DNA from: Enterococcus moraviensis ATCC BAA-383
GTDB taxonomy: Bacteria > Bacillota > Bacilli > Lactobacillales > Enterococcaceae
NCBI RefSeq assembly: GCF_000407445.1
Contig: NZ_ASWB01000003.1
Location: forward strand, 1 to 64,000
Direction: 5' to 3'
Length of the DNA stretch: 64,000 nt
Shown here: positions 51,220-60,593 of the stretch, one piece after another
Layout of the letters: each line of letters starts with the position of its first letter
Numbering within the stretch: the first letter of the stretch is position 1
Notes under the pieces: generated by a model
Told to the model about the DNA's origin: nothing
Databases searched by the model: none
The model's input: only the letters and a program-made list of their open reading frames with translations
Program-made: the position numbers and the translations under genes

Positions 51220-51585
51220 TTATCTGAAAATCAATAGCGTAATTAATGTAATGATTGCTGGAACTCCTTGTTTCAATAGAATTGATTTTGATGATGTCAG
51301 TCCACCATAGACTGCAGCCACCACTATACATATAATGAAAAATGTCACAACACTCCAACTATTTACAGCAAAAAAAGCGCCCCATAAAATTCCTGTAGCT
51401 AAAAAGCCATTGTATAGTCCTTGATTCTTGAACAAAGTCTGTACTCTTGGATCATCCAAAAATTCTTTATCCAGTCCAAAGCTACGTTGCGCCGCCAGTG
51501 AAGTTGTTTGAAACATTTCTAAATATAAAATGTAATAATGTTCAACTGCAACGAGCACAGCTAAAACTAACGGAATAATATGCAT
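51220..51585 (-). CDS. DUF1304 family membrane protein
   Basis: A 121-aa protein with four predicted membrane helices and the family features VAVEHYYILYLEMFQT, NQGLYNGFLATGILWG and GVPAIITLITLLI. The function of DUF1304 is unknown; many are found beside oxidoreductase genes, as here. It lies 12 bases after the nitroreductase gene and is in the same operon. Confidence 0.85.
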   Translation of the reverse strand: MHIIPLVLAVLVAVEHYYILYLEMFQTTSLAAQRSFGLDKEFLDDPRVQTLFKNQGLYNGFLATGILWGAFFAVNSWSVVTFFIICIVVAAVYGGLTSSKSILLKQGVPAIITLITLLIFR

Positions 51586-51597
51586 TGATTTTCCCTC

Positions 51598-52236
51598 CTA
51601 TTTCCACGTTGTAATATCAGTTGCCGGTAAGCGATAAGAAGGATAGCCTTCTTCATTGGCTTTCCCAATCGAAACGATCATAACTGGATAATAACGCTCT
51701 TTATCCATGTCTAAAGCCTCTGCTATTTTTTCACGTTCAAATCCGCCAATCGGATTCGTGTCATAGCCATAAGCACGAGCAACGAGCATTAAATTCATTC
51801 CAGCCAACGCACCGTCGATAATCGCCATTTCTTTTTTATCTTCTGTCGACATTTCCGCAAACAAAGGGCTTAGTGCTTCTAACTGACGTTCTTTGACTTC
51901 TTGTGGCATTAAGTTTTGTTCAACTGCTGTACCATAAATTTTTTCAGCATGTTCAAAACTGTTTAAATCACCAAAAATCACGATCATTGCAGCAGATGTT
52001 TCATTTTGTAATTTATTAAAACGAACCAACGGAGCTAATGCTTCTTTCCCTTTAGCGCTCTCTACTACGGCAAAACGCCATGGCTGCATATTGACAGAAG
52101 ATGGTGCTTTCACCGTATCATTGATGATTTGTTCCATCTCTTCACGGCTGATTTTAACGGTTGTGTCATAATTACGAATCGATCGTCTACCTTTCATGAT
52201 TGTTTCGAAATTATTTTCTTTATATGTGTTTTCCAT
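51598..52236 (-). CDS. Nitroreductase family oxidoreductase
   Basis: A 212-aa FMN enzyme. GRRSIRNYDTTVKISREEM near the start, KAPSSVNMQPWRFAVVE, and GMNLMLVARAYGYDTNPIGGFEREKIAEALDM are the classic nitroreductase blocks. It would reduce nitro groups, quinones or enals. The ATG at 52236 is preferred because GAGGG lies upstream. The divergent ArsR-type regulator at 52340 and the palindrome between them point to local control. Confidence 0.9.
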   Translation of the reverse strand: MENTYKENNFETIMKGRRSIRNYDTTVKISREEMEQIINDTVKAPSSVNMQPWRFAVVESAKGKEALAPLVRFNKLQNETSAAMIVIFGDLNSFEHAEKIYGTAVEQNLMPQEVKERQLEALSPLFAEMSTEDKKEMAIIDGALAGMNLMLVARAYGYDTNPIGGFEREKIAEALDMDKERYYPVMIVSIGKANEEGYPSYRLPATDITTWK

Positions 52237-52259
52237 AATATCCCTCATTTCTGTATTTC

Positions 52260-52277
52260 GTTCGATTTTTTTCGAAC
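52260..52277. promoter_or_regulatory. Palindrome in the nitroreductase/ArsR divergent promoter region
   Basis: GTTCGA-6-TCGAAC, a perfect inverted repeat 23 bases from the nitroreductase start. It is the likely operator of the divergent ArsR-type regulator. Confidence 0.55.
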
Positions 52278-52324
52278 ATTAAAAATATAGCACTCACTCT
52301 TCCATATGTAAAGAAGAATGTTTA

Positions 52325-52333
52325 TGTTATAAT
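52325..52333 (+). promoter_or_regulatory. Extended -10 promoter of the ArsR-type gene, probably leaderless
   Basis: TGTTATAAT has both the TGN and the TATAAT boxes, but only a weak -35. It ends six bases before the ATG at 52340, so the transcript should start at or next to the A of the start codon. No ribosome site is visible. Confidence 0.5.
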
Positions 52334-52339
52334 CTGTTT

Positions 52340-52648
52340 ATGAAAAATAAAATGACTGATAGCAACGATCCTGTTCTTCAAGCATTACAGGCAGTTAGTG
52401 ATCCCATTCGCTTAAATATCGTTACGTGCTTATTGATCGATGGTGAAAAACGAATCACTTCTGAAAAATACAACATTGTAAAATCTACTCTATCTCATCA
52501 TATAAAACTACTCAAGGATGCAAAATTAGTTCAAGAAATTAAAACGGGAACGACAAAAACCTATGTTTTAAATCAAGAGTACATCCAACGAGAATTGCCA
52601 GGATTGATAGAGCTGATTCGCTTTAGATCAGGGAAAACTAGCAAATAG
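52340..52648 (+). CDS. ArsR-type (winged helix) transcription regulator
   Basis: A 102-aa protein with one winged-helix domain: DPVLQALQAVSDPIRLNIVTCLLIDGEKRITSEKYNIVKSTLSHHIKLLKDAKLVQEIKTGTTKTY. The typical metal-binding ELCVC motif is absent and no cysteine pair stands out, so metal sensing is unlikely; a redox or small-ligand signal is possible. It is transcribed away from the nitroreductase operon and probably represses it through the palindrome at 52260. Confidence 0.88.
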   Translation: MKNKMTDSNDPVLQALQAVSDPIRLNIVTCLLIDGEKRITSEKYNIVKSTLSHHIKLLKDAKLVQEIKTGTTKTYVLNQEYIQRELPGLIELIRFRSGKTSK

Positions 52649-52685
52649 ACCATCATCAACAACTCCTGTTGACGATGGTCTATTT
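52643..52685. terminator. Bidirectional terminator between the ArsR-type and QOR-type genes
   Basis: AAATAGACCATC-A-TCAACA loop TGTTGA-C-GATGGTCTATTT: a nearly perfect 19-bp stem with T-rich arms on both sides, serving the two convergent genes. Confidence 0.85.
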
Positions 52686-52687
52686 AT

Positions 52688-53629
52688 TTAGTCGGCCATT
52701 TTAATGACGATTTTTCCAACTGCGTGGTGGGTTTCACTTAATGCGTGAGCATCATAAACGCCTTGTCTAGAAAAAGGAAAAACTTCTCCAACTACTGAAA
52801 TCACTTTTCCAGAAGCCATTAAATCGGCAATTTCTTGTAATTGTTTGCCGTTTGTTTGAAGCCAGATGCTTTCTGCTTTAATATTTTTTTCTTTTGCTAA
52901 CTCTTCATCTGCAATGCCAACGATTGAAATCAAACGTCCTGTATTTGGTTTTAGAACAGAAAAACTTGATTTTTGGATGTCTCCACCCATTGTATCGAAA
53001 ACTACGTCGATATCTGTTAATACTTCCGCAAAGTTCGTCGTATGATAATCGATTACTTCATCTGCACCTAATTTTTTGAGCAATTCATGATTTTTTTCGC
53101 TAGCAGTTGTTATGACATAAGCCCCTGCTTGTTTTGCTAATTGGATTGCATACGTTCCTACACCACCAGCTCCAGCATGAATCAATACTTTTTCGCCTTT
53201 TTGAAGTTTTCCATGATCAAATAGTGCTTGTAATGCCGTTAACCCAGCTAAGGGAACTGCTGCTGCTTCTTCAAAAGAAACATTTTCTGGAATTTTTGCT
53301 AATAGAGTATCATCAACGATCGTTTCTTCAGCATACGTACCAAAACGCGTTGTTTCTGGACGAGCGAACACTTTATCGCCGACTTTCCAATCCGTCACGC
53401 CACTACCAACCTCAGTGATGACCCCAGCAACGTCCCAGCCTAAAATGATTGGAAATGGCCAGTCAAACATTTGTTTTAAATACCCTTCTCTTAATTTCCA
53501 GTCGATTGGATTGACAGATGTAGCATGCTCTTTAACAAGTACTTGGTTTTCTTTTAATTCAGGTAAGGTTATGTCTTGTTCAATTAATTCATCTTTACTG
53601 CCATATTGATTGATTACTACTGCTTTCAT
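52688..53629 (-). CDS. Zinc-free medium-chain oxidoreductase, quinone oxidoreductase (QOR) type
   Basis: A 313-aa protein. N-terminal GroES-like domain (VKEHATSVNPIDWKLREGYLKQMFDWPFPIILGWDVAGVI), NAD(P)-binding motif AGAGGVGTYAIQLAKQAGA near residue 150. No zinc ligand cysteines are seen in the usual place, in line with NADP-dependent quinone or enone reductases. It may detoxify reactive carbonyls, fitting the neighbouring reductases. The promoter has a palindrome at 53651-53668. Confidence 0.9.
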   Translation of the reverse strand: MKAVVINQYGSKDELIEQDITLPELKENQVLVKEHATSVNPIDWKLREGYLKQMFDWPFPIILGWDVAGVITEVGSGVTDWKVGDKVFARPETTRFGTYAEETIVDDTLLAKIPENVSFEEAAAVPLAGLTALQALFDHGKLQKGEKVLIHAGAGGVGTYAIQLAKQAGAYVITTASEKNHELLKKLGADEVIDYHTTNFAEVLTDIDVVFDTMGGDIQKSSFSVLKPNTGRLISIVGIADEELAKEKNIKAESIWLQTNGKQLQEIADLMASGKVISVVGEVFPFSRQGVYDAHALSETHHAVGKIVIKMAD

Positions 53630-53650
53630 ATTTATAAATCCTCCGTTTTT

Positions 53651-53668
53651 GACTAAATGTGAACTTAG
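53651..53668. promoter_or_regulatory. Imperfect operator upstream of the QOR-type gene
   Basis: ACTAA-8-TTAGT inside GACTAAATGTGAACTTAGTA. It is loosely like the HxlR-type boxes at 18741 and 51115 (ACTT/AAGT elements), but too different to call it the same site. Confidence 0.35.
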
Positions 53669-53705
53669 TATACTCCTTATTTTTTATTTAGGTAAAAAAT
53701 ATGCT

Positions 53706-53745
53706 TACAAAAAATAAGAACAAGGCATTTTAAGCCTTGTTCTTA
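53706..53745 (-). terminator. Terminator of the MacB-type ABC operon
   Basis: ATAAGAACAAGGC-6-GCCTTGTTCTTAT followed by TTTTTTG on the minus strand, 12 bases after the permease stop. Confidence 0.9.
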
Positions 53746-53756
53746 TCCTTTAACGC

Positions 53757-55040
53757 TTATTCATAACGCAATGATTCAATTGGGTCTAACTTAGCTGCTC
53801 TTCTAGCTGGCAATGTTCCTGCAAGGAATGCAATACCCATGATCACTAGAATAATAACAGCAGATGAAGAAGCCGAGAATTGAATCAATGTGAAACCTGA
53901 TAAGGATTCTAAGAATGAATCAGCTGCAACTTGATTGATCAATGCACCTGCTCCGACTGCTCCCAAAATACCTAAAAGGGAACCTAAAAACCCAATTAAT
54001 GCCGCTTCTACACTGAAAATCGTAAAGACTTTCCCACTGCTAAGTCCCATGGCTTTCATCAAACCGATTTCTCTCGTCCGTTCTTGCACTGACATGTACA
54101 ATGTATTGATGATTCCGAAACTTGCCGCTAATAAGGCAATGGCACCAAACATTGTTAAAACACCTGTAATTGCATTGATCACGTTTCGGATCATACCGAT
54201 TTGGTCTTCAACGGTTTGTCCCATGTATCCTGCTTTATCTAAACGTTCTTTCACATCTGCAATTTCTGTTTTCGTTACGTCTTTACTCATTTCACCCATG
54301 ATCAGGCCGTATTGCCCTTTCATCGCTTCTGGTAATCCGTCTTCGTTGATGTTTGAAATTTCATCAACAAGAGCACGGTTCATTAACGACATTCCGCCTT
54401 GGATCAAACTTGTATTGCGCACCCCAACGATAGTCGCTTCGACTACTTTTTCTTCTCCTGTCGCTGCAGAAGGCGCTGCGATTTTGACTGTTTTACCGAT
54501 TGCTTCTTCACTTGATTTATAGCCTAAAGATTTCACATATTCAGGTGCTAAATTGAGTTGAAATTCTGAACTATTTTGATCTGCTGCTTTACCTGCTTCT
54601 AGATCAACACTCAATTCTTCTAGCATCGGCATTCCTGAAAAGACATATTTTTCATCGTTCTGTCCTGAAATATAACTTGTTGAAACAGATTTCATCGCTT
54701 CTGCATTTTTGATACCATCGATCTTTTTGATTTTTTCAAGATCTTTGCTATCCAATGCTTCTTGTTGCTGCATTGAGCTTGTTTTTTGGTTCTCATCATA
54801 TTTTTGTGGTTCGCCTTCTTCACCAGTTGCTCCACTCATTTTCGGTTGAATCATGATTTGATTTTGGCCACCGACACTTCCAACTTGTTTATCGATGTAA
54901 TCATTCACCCCAATATTAACACCTGTTGTTAATGAAATCGTGAATGCGCCTATAAAAATAGCTACGATTGTTAGAATCGTCCGCCCTTTATTTCGCATTA
55001 AATTTGAACTGGCTGATTTTAAAATGTCACTAAATTTCAT
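53757..55040 (-). CDS. ABC transporter permease, MacB/FtsX type
   Basis: A 427-aa protein with an N-terminal membrane helix (~18-40, GRTILTIVAIFIGAFTISLTTGVNIGVND), a large extracellular domain (~45-290, Met-, Asp- and Glu-rich), and three C-terminal helices of the FtsX domain (ITGVLTMFGAIALLAASFGIINTLYMSVQERTREIGLMKAMG). MacB-like systems export peptides, toxins or lipids or act in antibiotic sensing. One base separates it from the ATPase gene, so they form a pair. The substrate is unknown. Confidence 0.9.
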   Translation of the reverse strand: MKFSDILKSASSNLMRNKGRTILTIVAIFIGAFTISLTTGVNIGVNDYIDKQVGSVGGQNQIMIQPKMSGATGEEGEPQKYDENQKTSSMQQQEALDSKDLEKIKKIDGIKNAEAMKSVSTSYISGQNDEKYVFSGMPMLEELSVDLEAGKAADQNSSEFQLNLAPEYVKSLGYKSSEEAIGKTVKIAAPSAATGEEKVVEATIVGVRNTSLIQGGMSLMNRALVDEISNINEDGLPEAMKGQYGLIMGEMSKDVTKTEIADVKERLDKAGYMGQTVEDQIGMIRNVINAITGVLTMFGAIALLAASFGIINTLYMSVQERTREIGLMKAMGLSSGKVFTIFSVEAALIGFLGSLLGILGAVGAGALINQVAADSFLESLSGFTLIQFSASSSAVIILVIMGIAFLAGTLPARRAAKLDPIESLRYE

Positions 55041-55721
55041 CTACTCGTTCCCCCCAACAATTAACCCGTCACGCACATGAATTTGACGATCACAGCGTGC
55101 TGCAAGCTCTGGATCATGCGTGACAATAATCAGCGTGATTCCTTTTTCCTTATTTAAATCAAATAACAACTGCTCGATTTTATCCCCTGTCGTTGAATCC
55201 AAATTACCTGTTGGCTCATCTGCAAAAATAATTTTAGGATTGTTTACTAAGGCACGCGCAATACACACACGTTGTTTTTGACCACCAGATAAGTTGTTCG
55301 CTTTATTATTGATTTTATCGTCTAATTCAACCGCTTTTAGTGCTTCAAGTGCCATTTCTTTTCGTTTGCTATTAGAAATACCACCAATTTTTAGTGGTAA
55401 CATTACGTTATTTAAAACCGTATCTTTAGAATTCATGAAAAATTGCTGAAAAACAAATCCAAATTGTTTATTTCTTGTTTTATCTAATTCTTTTTTTCCA
55501 ATGCTGGTTACATCTTGGTCATTTAATAAAATTTCTCCTGATGTTGGTTTATCTAATAAAGCTAAAATATGCATAAATGTTGATTTACCTGATCCACTTT
55601 TCCCGATGATCGCAACGGATTCACCTTCTTCGATTTTCAAATCCACACCTTTTAATGCATCAAATTTTGATTCGTTACGACCGTAACTTTTCTTTATATT
55701 TCTTGCTTCGATTACAGACAT
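55041..55721 (-). CDS. ABC transporter ATP-binding protein, MacB/LolD type
   Basis: A 226-aa ATPase: Walker A GKSGSGKSTFMH, Q-loop FVFQQFFMN, signature LSGGQKQRVCIARALV, Walker B IIFADEPTGNLD and switch THDPELAARCD. It drives the permease encoded directly downstream. The ATG at 55721 is chosen because GGAGGGG lies before it; the longer frame adds ten residues without a site. Confidence 0.92.
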   Translation of the reverse strand: MSVIEARNIKKSYGRNESKFDALKGVDLKIEEGESVAIIGKSGSGKSTFMHILALLDKPTSGEILLNDQDVTSIGKKELDKTRNKQFGFVFQQFFMNSKDTVLNNVMLPLKIGGISNSKRKEMALEALKAVELDDKINNKANNLSGGQKQRVCIARALVNNPKIIFADEPTGNLDSTTGDKIEQLLFDLNKEKGITLIIVTHDPELAARCDRQIHVRDGLIVGGNE

Positions 55722-55885
55722 TTTTTCCCCTCCACTGATTCTCATTTTCATTGACTACACAATCATTTTATTTTTTTGTTTATCTTTTTGCGTCTTATTT
55801 CCTCCCATTTCTCTTATTATTTTGGCGGAATTTATCATTCTTGTCATGGTACCTAAGACCTATATTTTACGGACTTTAGGAGGAG

Positions 55886-55931
55886 ATAAAAAACAGTTTT
55901 TATTAGCTACTCACACTAACAAAAACTGTTT
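55886..55931 (-). terminator. Terminator of the glycerate kinase gene
   Basis: AAACAGTTTTT-GTTAG-loop-CTAAT-AAAAACTGTTT, with TTT on the minus strand after the stem, 23 bases after the stop codon. Confidence 0.75.
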
Positions 55932-55953
55932 CACATTCTTTTGATAACACTCA

Positions 55954-57084
55954 TTAGATAGATTTTTTCCCCATTAGAGTTAATAAATCTAACGTTCGTT
56001 TGGCGGTAATCTGCAAGTTTTTTTCCACTTCATTCATCGCCTGCTCCAACGTCGTTATTCGATCAATAATAGGTACGATCACAGACACTCCTTCTTCACG
56101 AAAACGCTGTTGCACGCCGTCAAAGCTTCCTACAAATGCGATAACTGGGACATCGTATTTTTTTGCGATACGTCCGATACCAACTGGGACTTTTCCTTGC
56201 AGACTTTGATCATCCATTTTCCCTTCCCCTGTAATGACTAGATCAGCTTCTTTAATTGCTTTTTCTAACCCCGTTTGTTCTGAAATAAGCGCAAAGCCTG
56301 ATTGAATGACACCTTTTAAAAAGACTCTGACCGCAAAACCAATTCCTCCCGCTGCCCCGTCGCCAGCTACTGACTCAATTCCCCCGCATATTTTTTCCTG
56401 ATAGTTTTTCATTCCTGCTTCATAATTAGTTAGCTCATTTTCAGCTAAGCCTTTTTGTTGACCAAACATATAAACAGCCCCTGTTTCCCCTAATAATGGA
56501 CTAGTGACATCTGAAGCAATCTGAAATGAAACATCTGCCAAACGTACATCTACCTGTTCAATTGAAAAATGATCCACTACAGCTAAGTGACTTCCTTTAG
56601 CAGATAATAACTGATTTTCTTGATCAAAAAATTCAACCCCTAAAGCACTTAACAAGCCCATTCCACCGTCCACTGTTCCAGTTCCCCCTAGGCCTATGAT
56701 GATTGTTTGTGCTCCGTGGTTTATTGCTGCTAAAATCAATTCTCCTGTGCCATAAGAAGAGGTATTTAGTGGATGTGTTGCTTTTGTCCCATCTAAATAC
56801 TGAATACCAGATGCCGCAGCCGATTCGATCACAGCCACTTTTTTAGCACTAAACCAACCAAATTCAGCAGTCACTAGTTGTCCATTTAAGGCGTGAACGT
56901 GTGCTGTTATCTTCTGACCGTCTCCATTTTTTACGATTGCTGACACAGTCCCTTCACCACCATCAGCGATTGCTATGTCTTTGACAATATGCCCTTTTTC
57001 TGTAAATACTTTTGTGATGATTTGATTTGCTTCAATGCTGGATATCGATCCTTTCATAGAATCAACAGCGGTTACTACATTCAT
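55954..57084 (-). CDS. Glycerate kinase (GlxK/GarK family)
   Basis: A 376-aa enzyme, full length for the family. DSMKGSISSIEANQIITKVF at the start, the DGGEGT motif near residue 40, GLGGTGTVDGGMGLL near residue 130, and ITGEGKMDDQSLQGKVP near residue 285 are conserved blocks. It phosphorylates D-glycerate with ATP (to 2- or 3-phosphoglycerate) in the cytoplasm. It stands alone with its own terminator. No glycerate or allantoin pathway genes are nearby. Confidence 0.92.
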   Translation of the reverse strand: MNVVTAVDSMKGSISSIEANQIITKVFTEKGHIVKDIAIADGGEGTVSAIVKNGDGQKITAHVHALNGQLVTAEFGWFSAKKVAVIESAAASGIQYLDGTKATHPLNTSSYGTGELILAAINHGAQTIIIGLGGTGTVDGGMGLLSALGVEFFDQENQLLSAKGSHLAVVDHFSIEQVDVRLADVSFQIASDVTSPLLGETGAVYMFGQQKGLAENELTNYEAGMKNYQEKICGGIESVAGDGAAGGIGFAVRVFLKGVIQSGFALISEQTGLEKAIKEADLVITGEGKMDDQSLQGKVPVGIGRIAKKYDVPVIAFVGSFDGVQQRFREEGVSVIVPIIDRITTLEQAMNEVEKNLQITAKRTLDLLTLMGKKSI

Positions 57085-57167
57085 TTTCGCTCCTCCTTCA
57101 TTTCACTTAACTTATAGTCCTAATTTTACCATCCTTTGGTTTTCGATACTCCTATTCTTGCTGAAAA

Positions 57168-57194
57168 AAACTAAGACAAAATTTGCCTTAGTTT
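57168..57194 (-). terminator. Terminator of the kdp operon
   Basis: AAACTAAG-11-CTTAGTTT followed by TTTTC on the minus strand, after kdpE. Confidence 0.8.
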
Positions 57195-57202
57195 CGTTTA
57201 CG

Positions 57203-57889
57203 TTATTTTTCTAACATTCGATAGCCTATTCCAATTTCTGTCACTATATATTCAGGCTCAACAGGATTGTCTTCAATTTTCTTGCGAATGTTTGACATGT
57301 TTACTCTTAGAGTCTGACTTTCATTGCTGTATGGTCCCCAGACGTTTCGAGAAATATACGTGTGAGTCAGAACTTTGCCAACATTTTCACCCAGAACTTG
57401 AATGATCTTATATTCATTGGGGGTCAAATGAATCACGTTCCCTCTTTTACGAACTGTGTGATGTTCAATATCGATACATAAATCACCATTGTTGATTTGT
57501 TTCACTTCGTTTTGAATATCTCCGTTCCTCGCAGCATGTCTTAATGCTGTTCTGATTCTAGCAAGTAATTCTGGTGTTCCAAATGGTTTGGTAATATAGT
57601 CGTCTGCTCCTAGATCTAGTGCTTCAACCTTATTATTTTCATGATCTCGAGCTGAAATGATAATAATTGGTACAGCAGCGATTTCTCGGATTTTTTTTAA
57701 CACTTCGATTCCATCTTGATCGGGTAACCCGAGATCAAGTAATATCAAATCTACCGGCCACATCCGAAAGGTCGATAGCCCTTCCAATGCCGAATGCGCT
57801 AGATGAACCGTATGCTTTTCTTTTTCTAAGACAGCACCCATGAATTCAGCAATTACATCATCATCTTCAATAATCAACATCGTTGCCAT
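57203..57889 (-). CDS. kdpE: Response regulator KdpE
   Basis: A 228-aa OmpR-type regulator. Receiver with acidic pocket EDDD near the start, phospho-Asp D52 (LLDLGLPDQDG) and Lys in YITKPFGTPE. C-terminal winged helix (DIEHHTVRKRGNVIHLTPNEYKIIQVLGENVGKVLTHTYISRNVWG...ETQTLRV-like SNESQTLRVNMSNIRKKIE). It activates kdp transcription when the KdpD sensor detects low potassium. It lies five bases after kdpD. Confidence 0.95.
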   Translation of the reverse strand: MATMLIIEDDDVIAEFMGAVLEKEKHTVHLAHSALEGLSTFRMWPVDLILLDLGLPDQDGIEVLKKIREIAAVPIIIISARDHENNKVEALDLGADDYITKPFGTPELLARIRTALRHAARNGDIQNEVKQINNGDLCIDIEHHTVRKRGNVIHLTPNEYKIIQVLGENVGKVLTHTYISRNVWGPYSNESQTLRVNMSNIRKKIEDNPVEPEYIVTEIGIGYRMLEK

Positions 57890-57894
57890 TACAG

Positions 57895-60549
57895 TTACTC
57901 CTTTCTCTCCAGTGGTAAAGCAAAAGTAAACATTGCGCCACCTTGTGGTCTGTTTCCCGCAGTGATCGTTCCATCATGTGCCATAATAATCGTTTTAACA
58001 ATTGATAATCCGATCCCCATGCCACTTTTAGAATCGACGGGTGTATGTTGTTGGGTCATGCCACTAAACAATAATTTTAATTGTTCTGGGGTTAATCCTT
58101 TGCCTTGGTCGGCTATTTCAAAAGTCACGTCGTTTTCAGTTTGCGTAACGGTAACGAAAATCGGAGAAGCACTCTCAGAATGTCTGATCGCATTTTCTAT
58201 CAAGTTGAATAGGACCTGTTCAATCAAAATCGAATCCATCGGTACAAGTATAAACTCTTCAGGTAATGTGACCTTGATTTCACTAGTAGGATAGCTTTTT
58301 CTAATCCGCTGGATCGCGGTTGAAACAACTTCTTCAGCGGCTTCTTTGCTTTTAGCCACTTTCATCGTTTCTTCATTGATTCGAGTGATCGATAATAAAT
58401 TTTCTACCATACGGATCAACCAATCTGCATCTTCTTTGATCCCAACAAGCAATCTGCGTTTGGTTTCTTGCGGCAGTTTGGCTGTCTCATCATCATTTAA
58501 AATCGTTTCAACTGATCCAGATATTCCAGTAAGCGGCGTTCGTAAATCATGTGAGATTGCACGTAACAAGTTCCCCCGCATCCGTTCTTTTTCATTTTCA
58601 AATAAGATTTGCTGGCGCTCTGCTGTTAGTTTATTTTGTTCAATCGCTAACGAAAGCTGTGTGGAAATCAACTCTAAAAAGCTAATGATTTCATCTGTGA
58701 TTGGATTTTCTTTCCTTTTTTCGATACCGATTACCGCTAATGTAACGCCATTTGATAAAACTGGTAAATAGAGAGCTTTAGCGCCCATTAACGTATCTGT
58801 TCCATAGCCAGCTTGTTTTTGGTTGACAAAGACCCAATTTGCCACCGCTAATTCTTCCAAACTTCTTAACGGTCCTTTGATTGGTGCACCTTCTGGATTT
58901 TTCAGTTCTTGTTCACCATATAAAACGACTTCTCTCTCTAGCATATTAGACAAGTATTCAGCTGTTGTTGAAAAAATTTCTTTTTGGTCCTGAGCAATTA
59001 AATATTTTTTATTCAGTTCATACAAAATCTCTAATTGATGCTCTCGTTTCATGGCGTAGAATGCTTGTTTTTTGATTTGCATCATTAAATTACTGACTAA
59101 TAAAGCAACCAGTAGCATGAAAATCAACGTTACGGGATACCCTTGTTTGTAAACAGTCAAAGAGTACAACGGTTCGACGAAAAACCAGTTAAACATCAAA
59201 ACACTAGCAATCGAAGAAAGTGCCGCCCATAGATAACCCGTCGTTATTCGGGCTACTAACAAAACAAAAAGAATATAGATCAAAATTAAATTTTGATCCC
59301 CAATATGAAAATAAGAACCTAACTCTGAAAGCAATGTTGCCACAGCGAGTAACCCAATCGTCATATAAAAATCTTTCCAAGTAAAAATACTTTGTAAGTT
59401 CTTTTTCTTGGTGGCATACTTGTTTAATAAATATTTATTGGATTGATAAGGAACTAAATGAATGTCTACATCGGGAATAAAAGCAACTAATTCATCTTCT
59501 AAATCTGGTCGATATAAACGGATAAAACGAGAGCGCTTAATGACTTTGCCCATAACCAGATCGGTAACACCTCTCATTTTCACATATTGAATGATTGTGT
59601 CTCGTTGATTGTCACTTTCTAAGGTGACCACTTCACCACCAAGTTTCGCTGCAAGTTTTGAATTGTCAGACTCTGAATGTTCAGACATGTCTTCTAAAAT
59701 CTCCAGTGCAATCCATTCCGTTCCTAATGCTTGGGCTAAGCGAGCAGTCCAACGAAGACATTTTTTTGTCATATCTGGATTCTTTTCATCGATGATCGTG
59801 AGTAATTTAGAATGGATGCCCGTACTTTTTTGTGTTTCTTGCTGATTCGTTGTATTGATATGGTCCGATGCTTTGCGAATGGCTAAGCCTCTTAAAACTG
59901 TTAAGTTGTCTGTTTTAAAAAAATTGGCCATGGCTTTTTTGGCATTTTCGGAATGGTAGATTTTTCCTTGTTTCAATCGTTCTAGTAATTCTTCTGTTTC
60001 AATATCTACTACTTTTAATGAACTGGTCTCAAAAAATGTGTCAGGTACGGTTTCGGAAATATGAATCCCCGTCACTTGCTCCACTACGTCGTTTAAACTT
60101 TCGATATGTTGGACATTAACGGTTGTATAAACATCGATCCCCGCTTTTAATAGTTCTTCGATATCTTGGTATCTTTTTCTATTTCTAGCGCCTATAGCAT
60201 TGGTGTGGGCAAGTTCATCCACCAAAATAATCTCTGGCTTTGCTTGTAATGCAGCATCCACGTCAAATTCGTTGATCCCAATCCCTTTGTATTCATACTT
60301 TTTGGTGGGCAATGCGGGTAGTCCTGCCACTAAGCTTTCTGTTTCAGGACGAGCATGGGGTTCAACATAGCCTACTAAAACTGTTTTTCCTTCTTCAAGT
60401 TGTTCATGGGCTTCTTTTAACATCGCGTAGGTTTTCCCAACGCCTGCCGCATAGCCGAAGAAAACCTTCAGTCGACCAGACCTCAGGCTTTGTTCGTTCT
60501 TTTTCCATTTTTCTAGTAAGTGTTCTGGATCTAAACGTTCATCTTCCAC
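57895..60549 (-). CDS. kdpD: Sensor histidine kinase KdpD
   Basis: An 884-aa kinase of the long type. N-terminal KdpD domain with Walker A GYAAGVGKTYAML (33-44), USP-like domain (~255-370), four membrane helices (~400-505, FTWKDFYMTIGLLAVATLLSELGS onward), a GAF-like region, phospho-His in ISHDLRTPLTG (~660) and the ATPase blocks NAIRHS and GMGIGLSIVKTII. It senses potassium or turgor and sets KdpE. It follows kdpC by 44 bases, so the sensor is in the same operon as the pump. Confidence 0.95.
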   Translation of the reverse strand: MEDERLDPEHLLEKWKKNEQSLRSGRLKVFFGYAAGVGKTYAMLKEAHEQLEEGKTVLVGYVEPHARPETESLVAGLPALPTKKYEYKGIGINEFDVDAALQAKPEIILVDELAHTNAIGARNRKRYQDIEELLKAGIDVYTTVNVQHIESLNDVVEQVTGIHISETVPDTFFETSSLKVVDIETEELLERLKQGKIYHSENAKKAMANFFKTDNLTVLRGLAIRKASDHINTTNQQETQKSTGIHSKLLTIIDEKNPDMTKKCLRWTARLAQALGTEWIALEILEDMSEHSESDNSKLAAKLGGEVVTLESDNQRDTIIQYVKMRGVTDLVMGKVIKRSRFIRLYRPDLEDELVAFIPDVDIHLVPYQSNKYLLNKYATKKKNLQSIFTWKDFYMTIGLLAVATLLSELGSYFHIGDQNLILIYILFVLLVARITTGYLWAALSSIASVLMFNWFFVEPLYSLTVYKQGYPVTLIFMLLVALLVSNLMMQIKKQAFYAMKREHQLEILYELNKKYLIAQDQKEIFSTTAEYLSNMLEREVVLYGEQELKNPEGAPIKGPLRSLEELAVANWVFVNQKQAGYGTDTLMGAKALYLPVLSNGVTLAVIGIEKRKENPITDEIISFLELISTQLSLAIEQNKLTAERQQILFENEKERMRGNLLRAISHDLRTPLTGISGSVETILNDDETAKLPQETKRRLLVGIKEDADWLIRMVENLLSITRINEETMKVAKSKEAAEEVVSTAIQRIRKSYPTSEIKVTLPEEFILVPMDSILIEQVLFNLIENAIRHSESASPIFVTVTQTENDVTFEIADQGKGLTPEQLKLLFSGMTQQHTPVDSKSGMGIGLSIVKTIIMAHDGTITAGNRPQGGAMFTFALPLERKE

Positions 60550-60593
60550 TTTTTATGCCATCCTTTATTTCGAGGTTGAGATAGTCTGATTAT

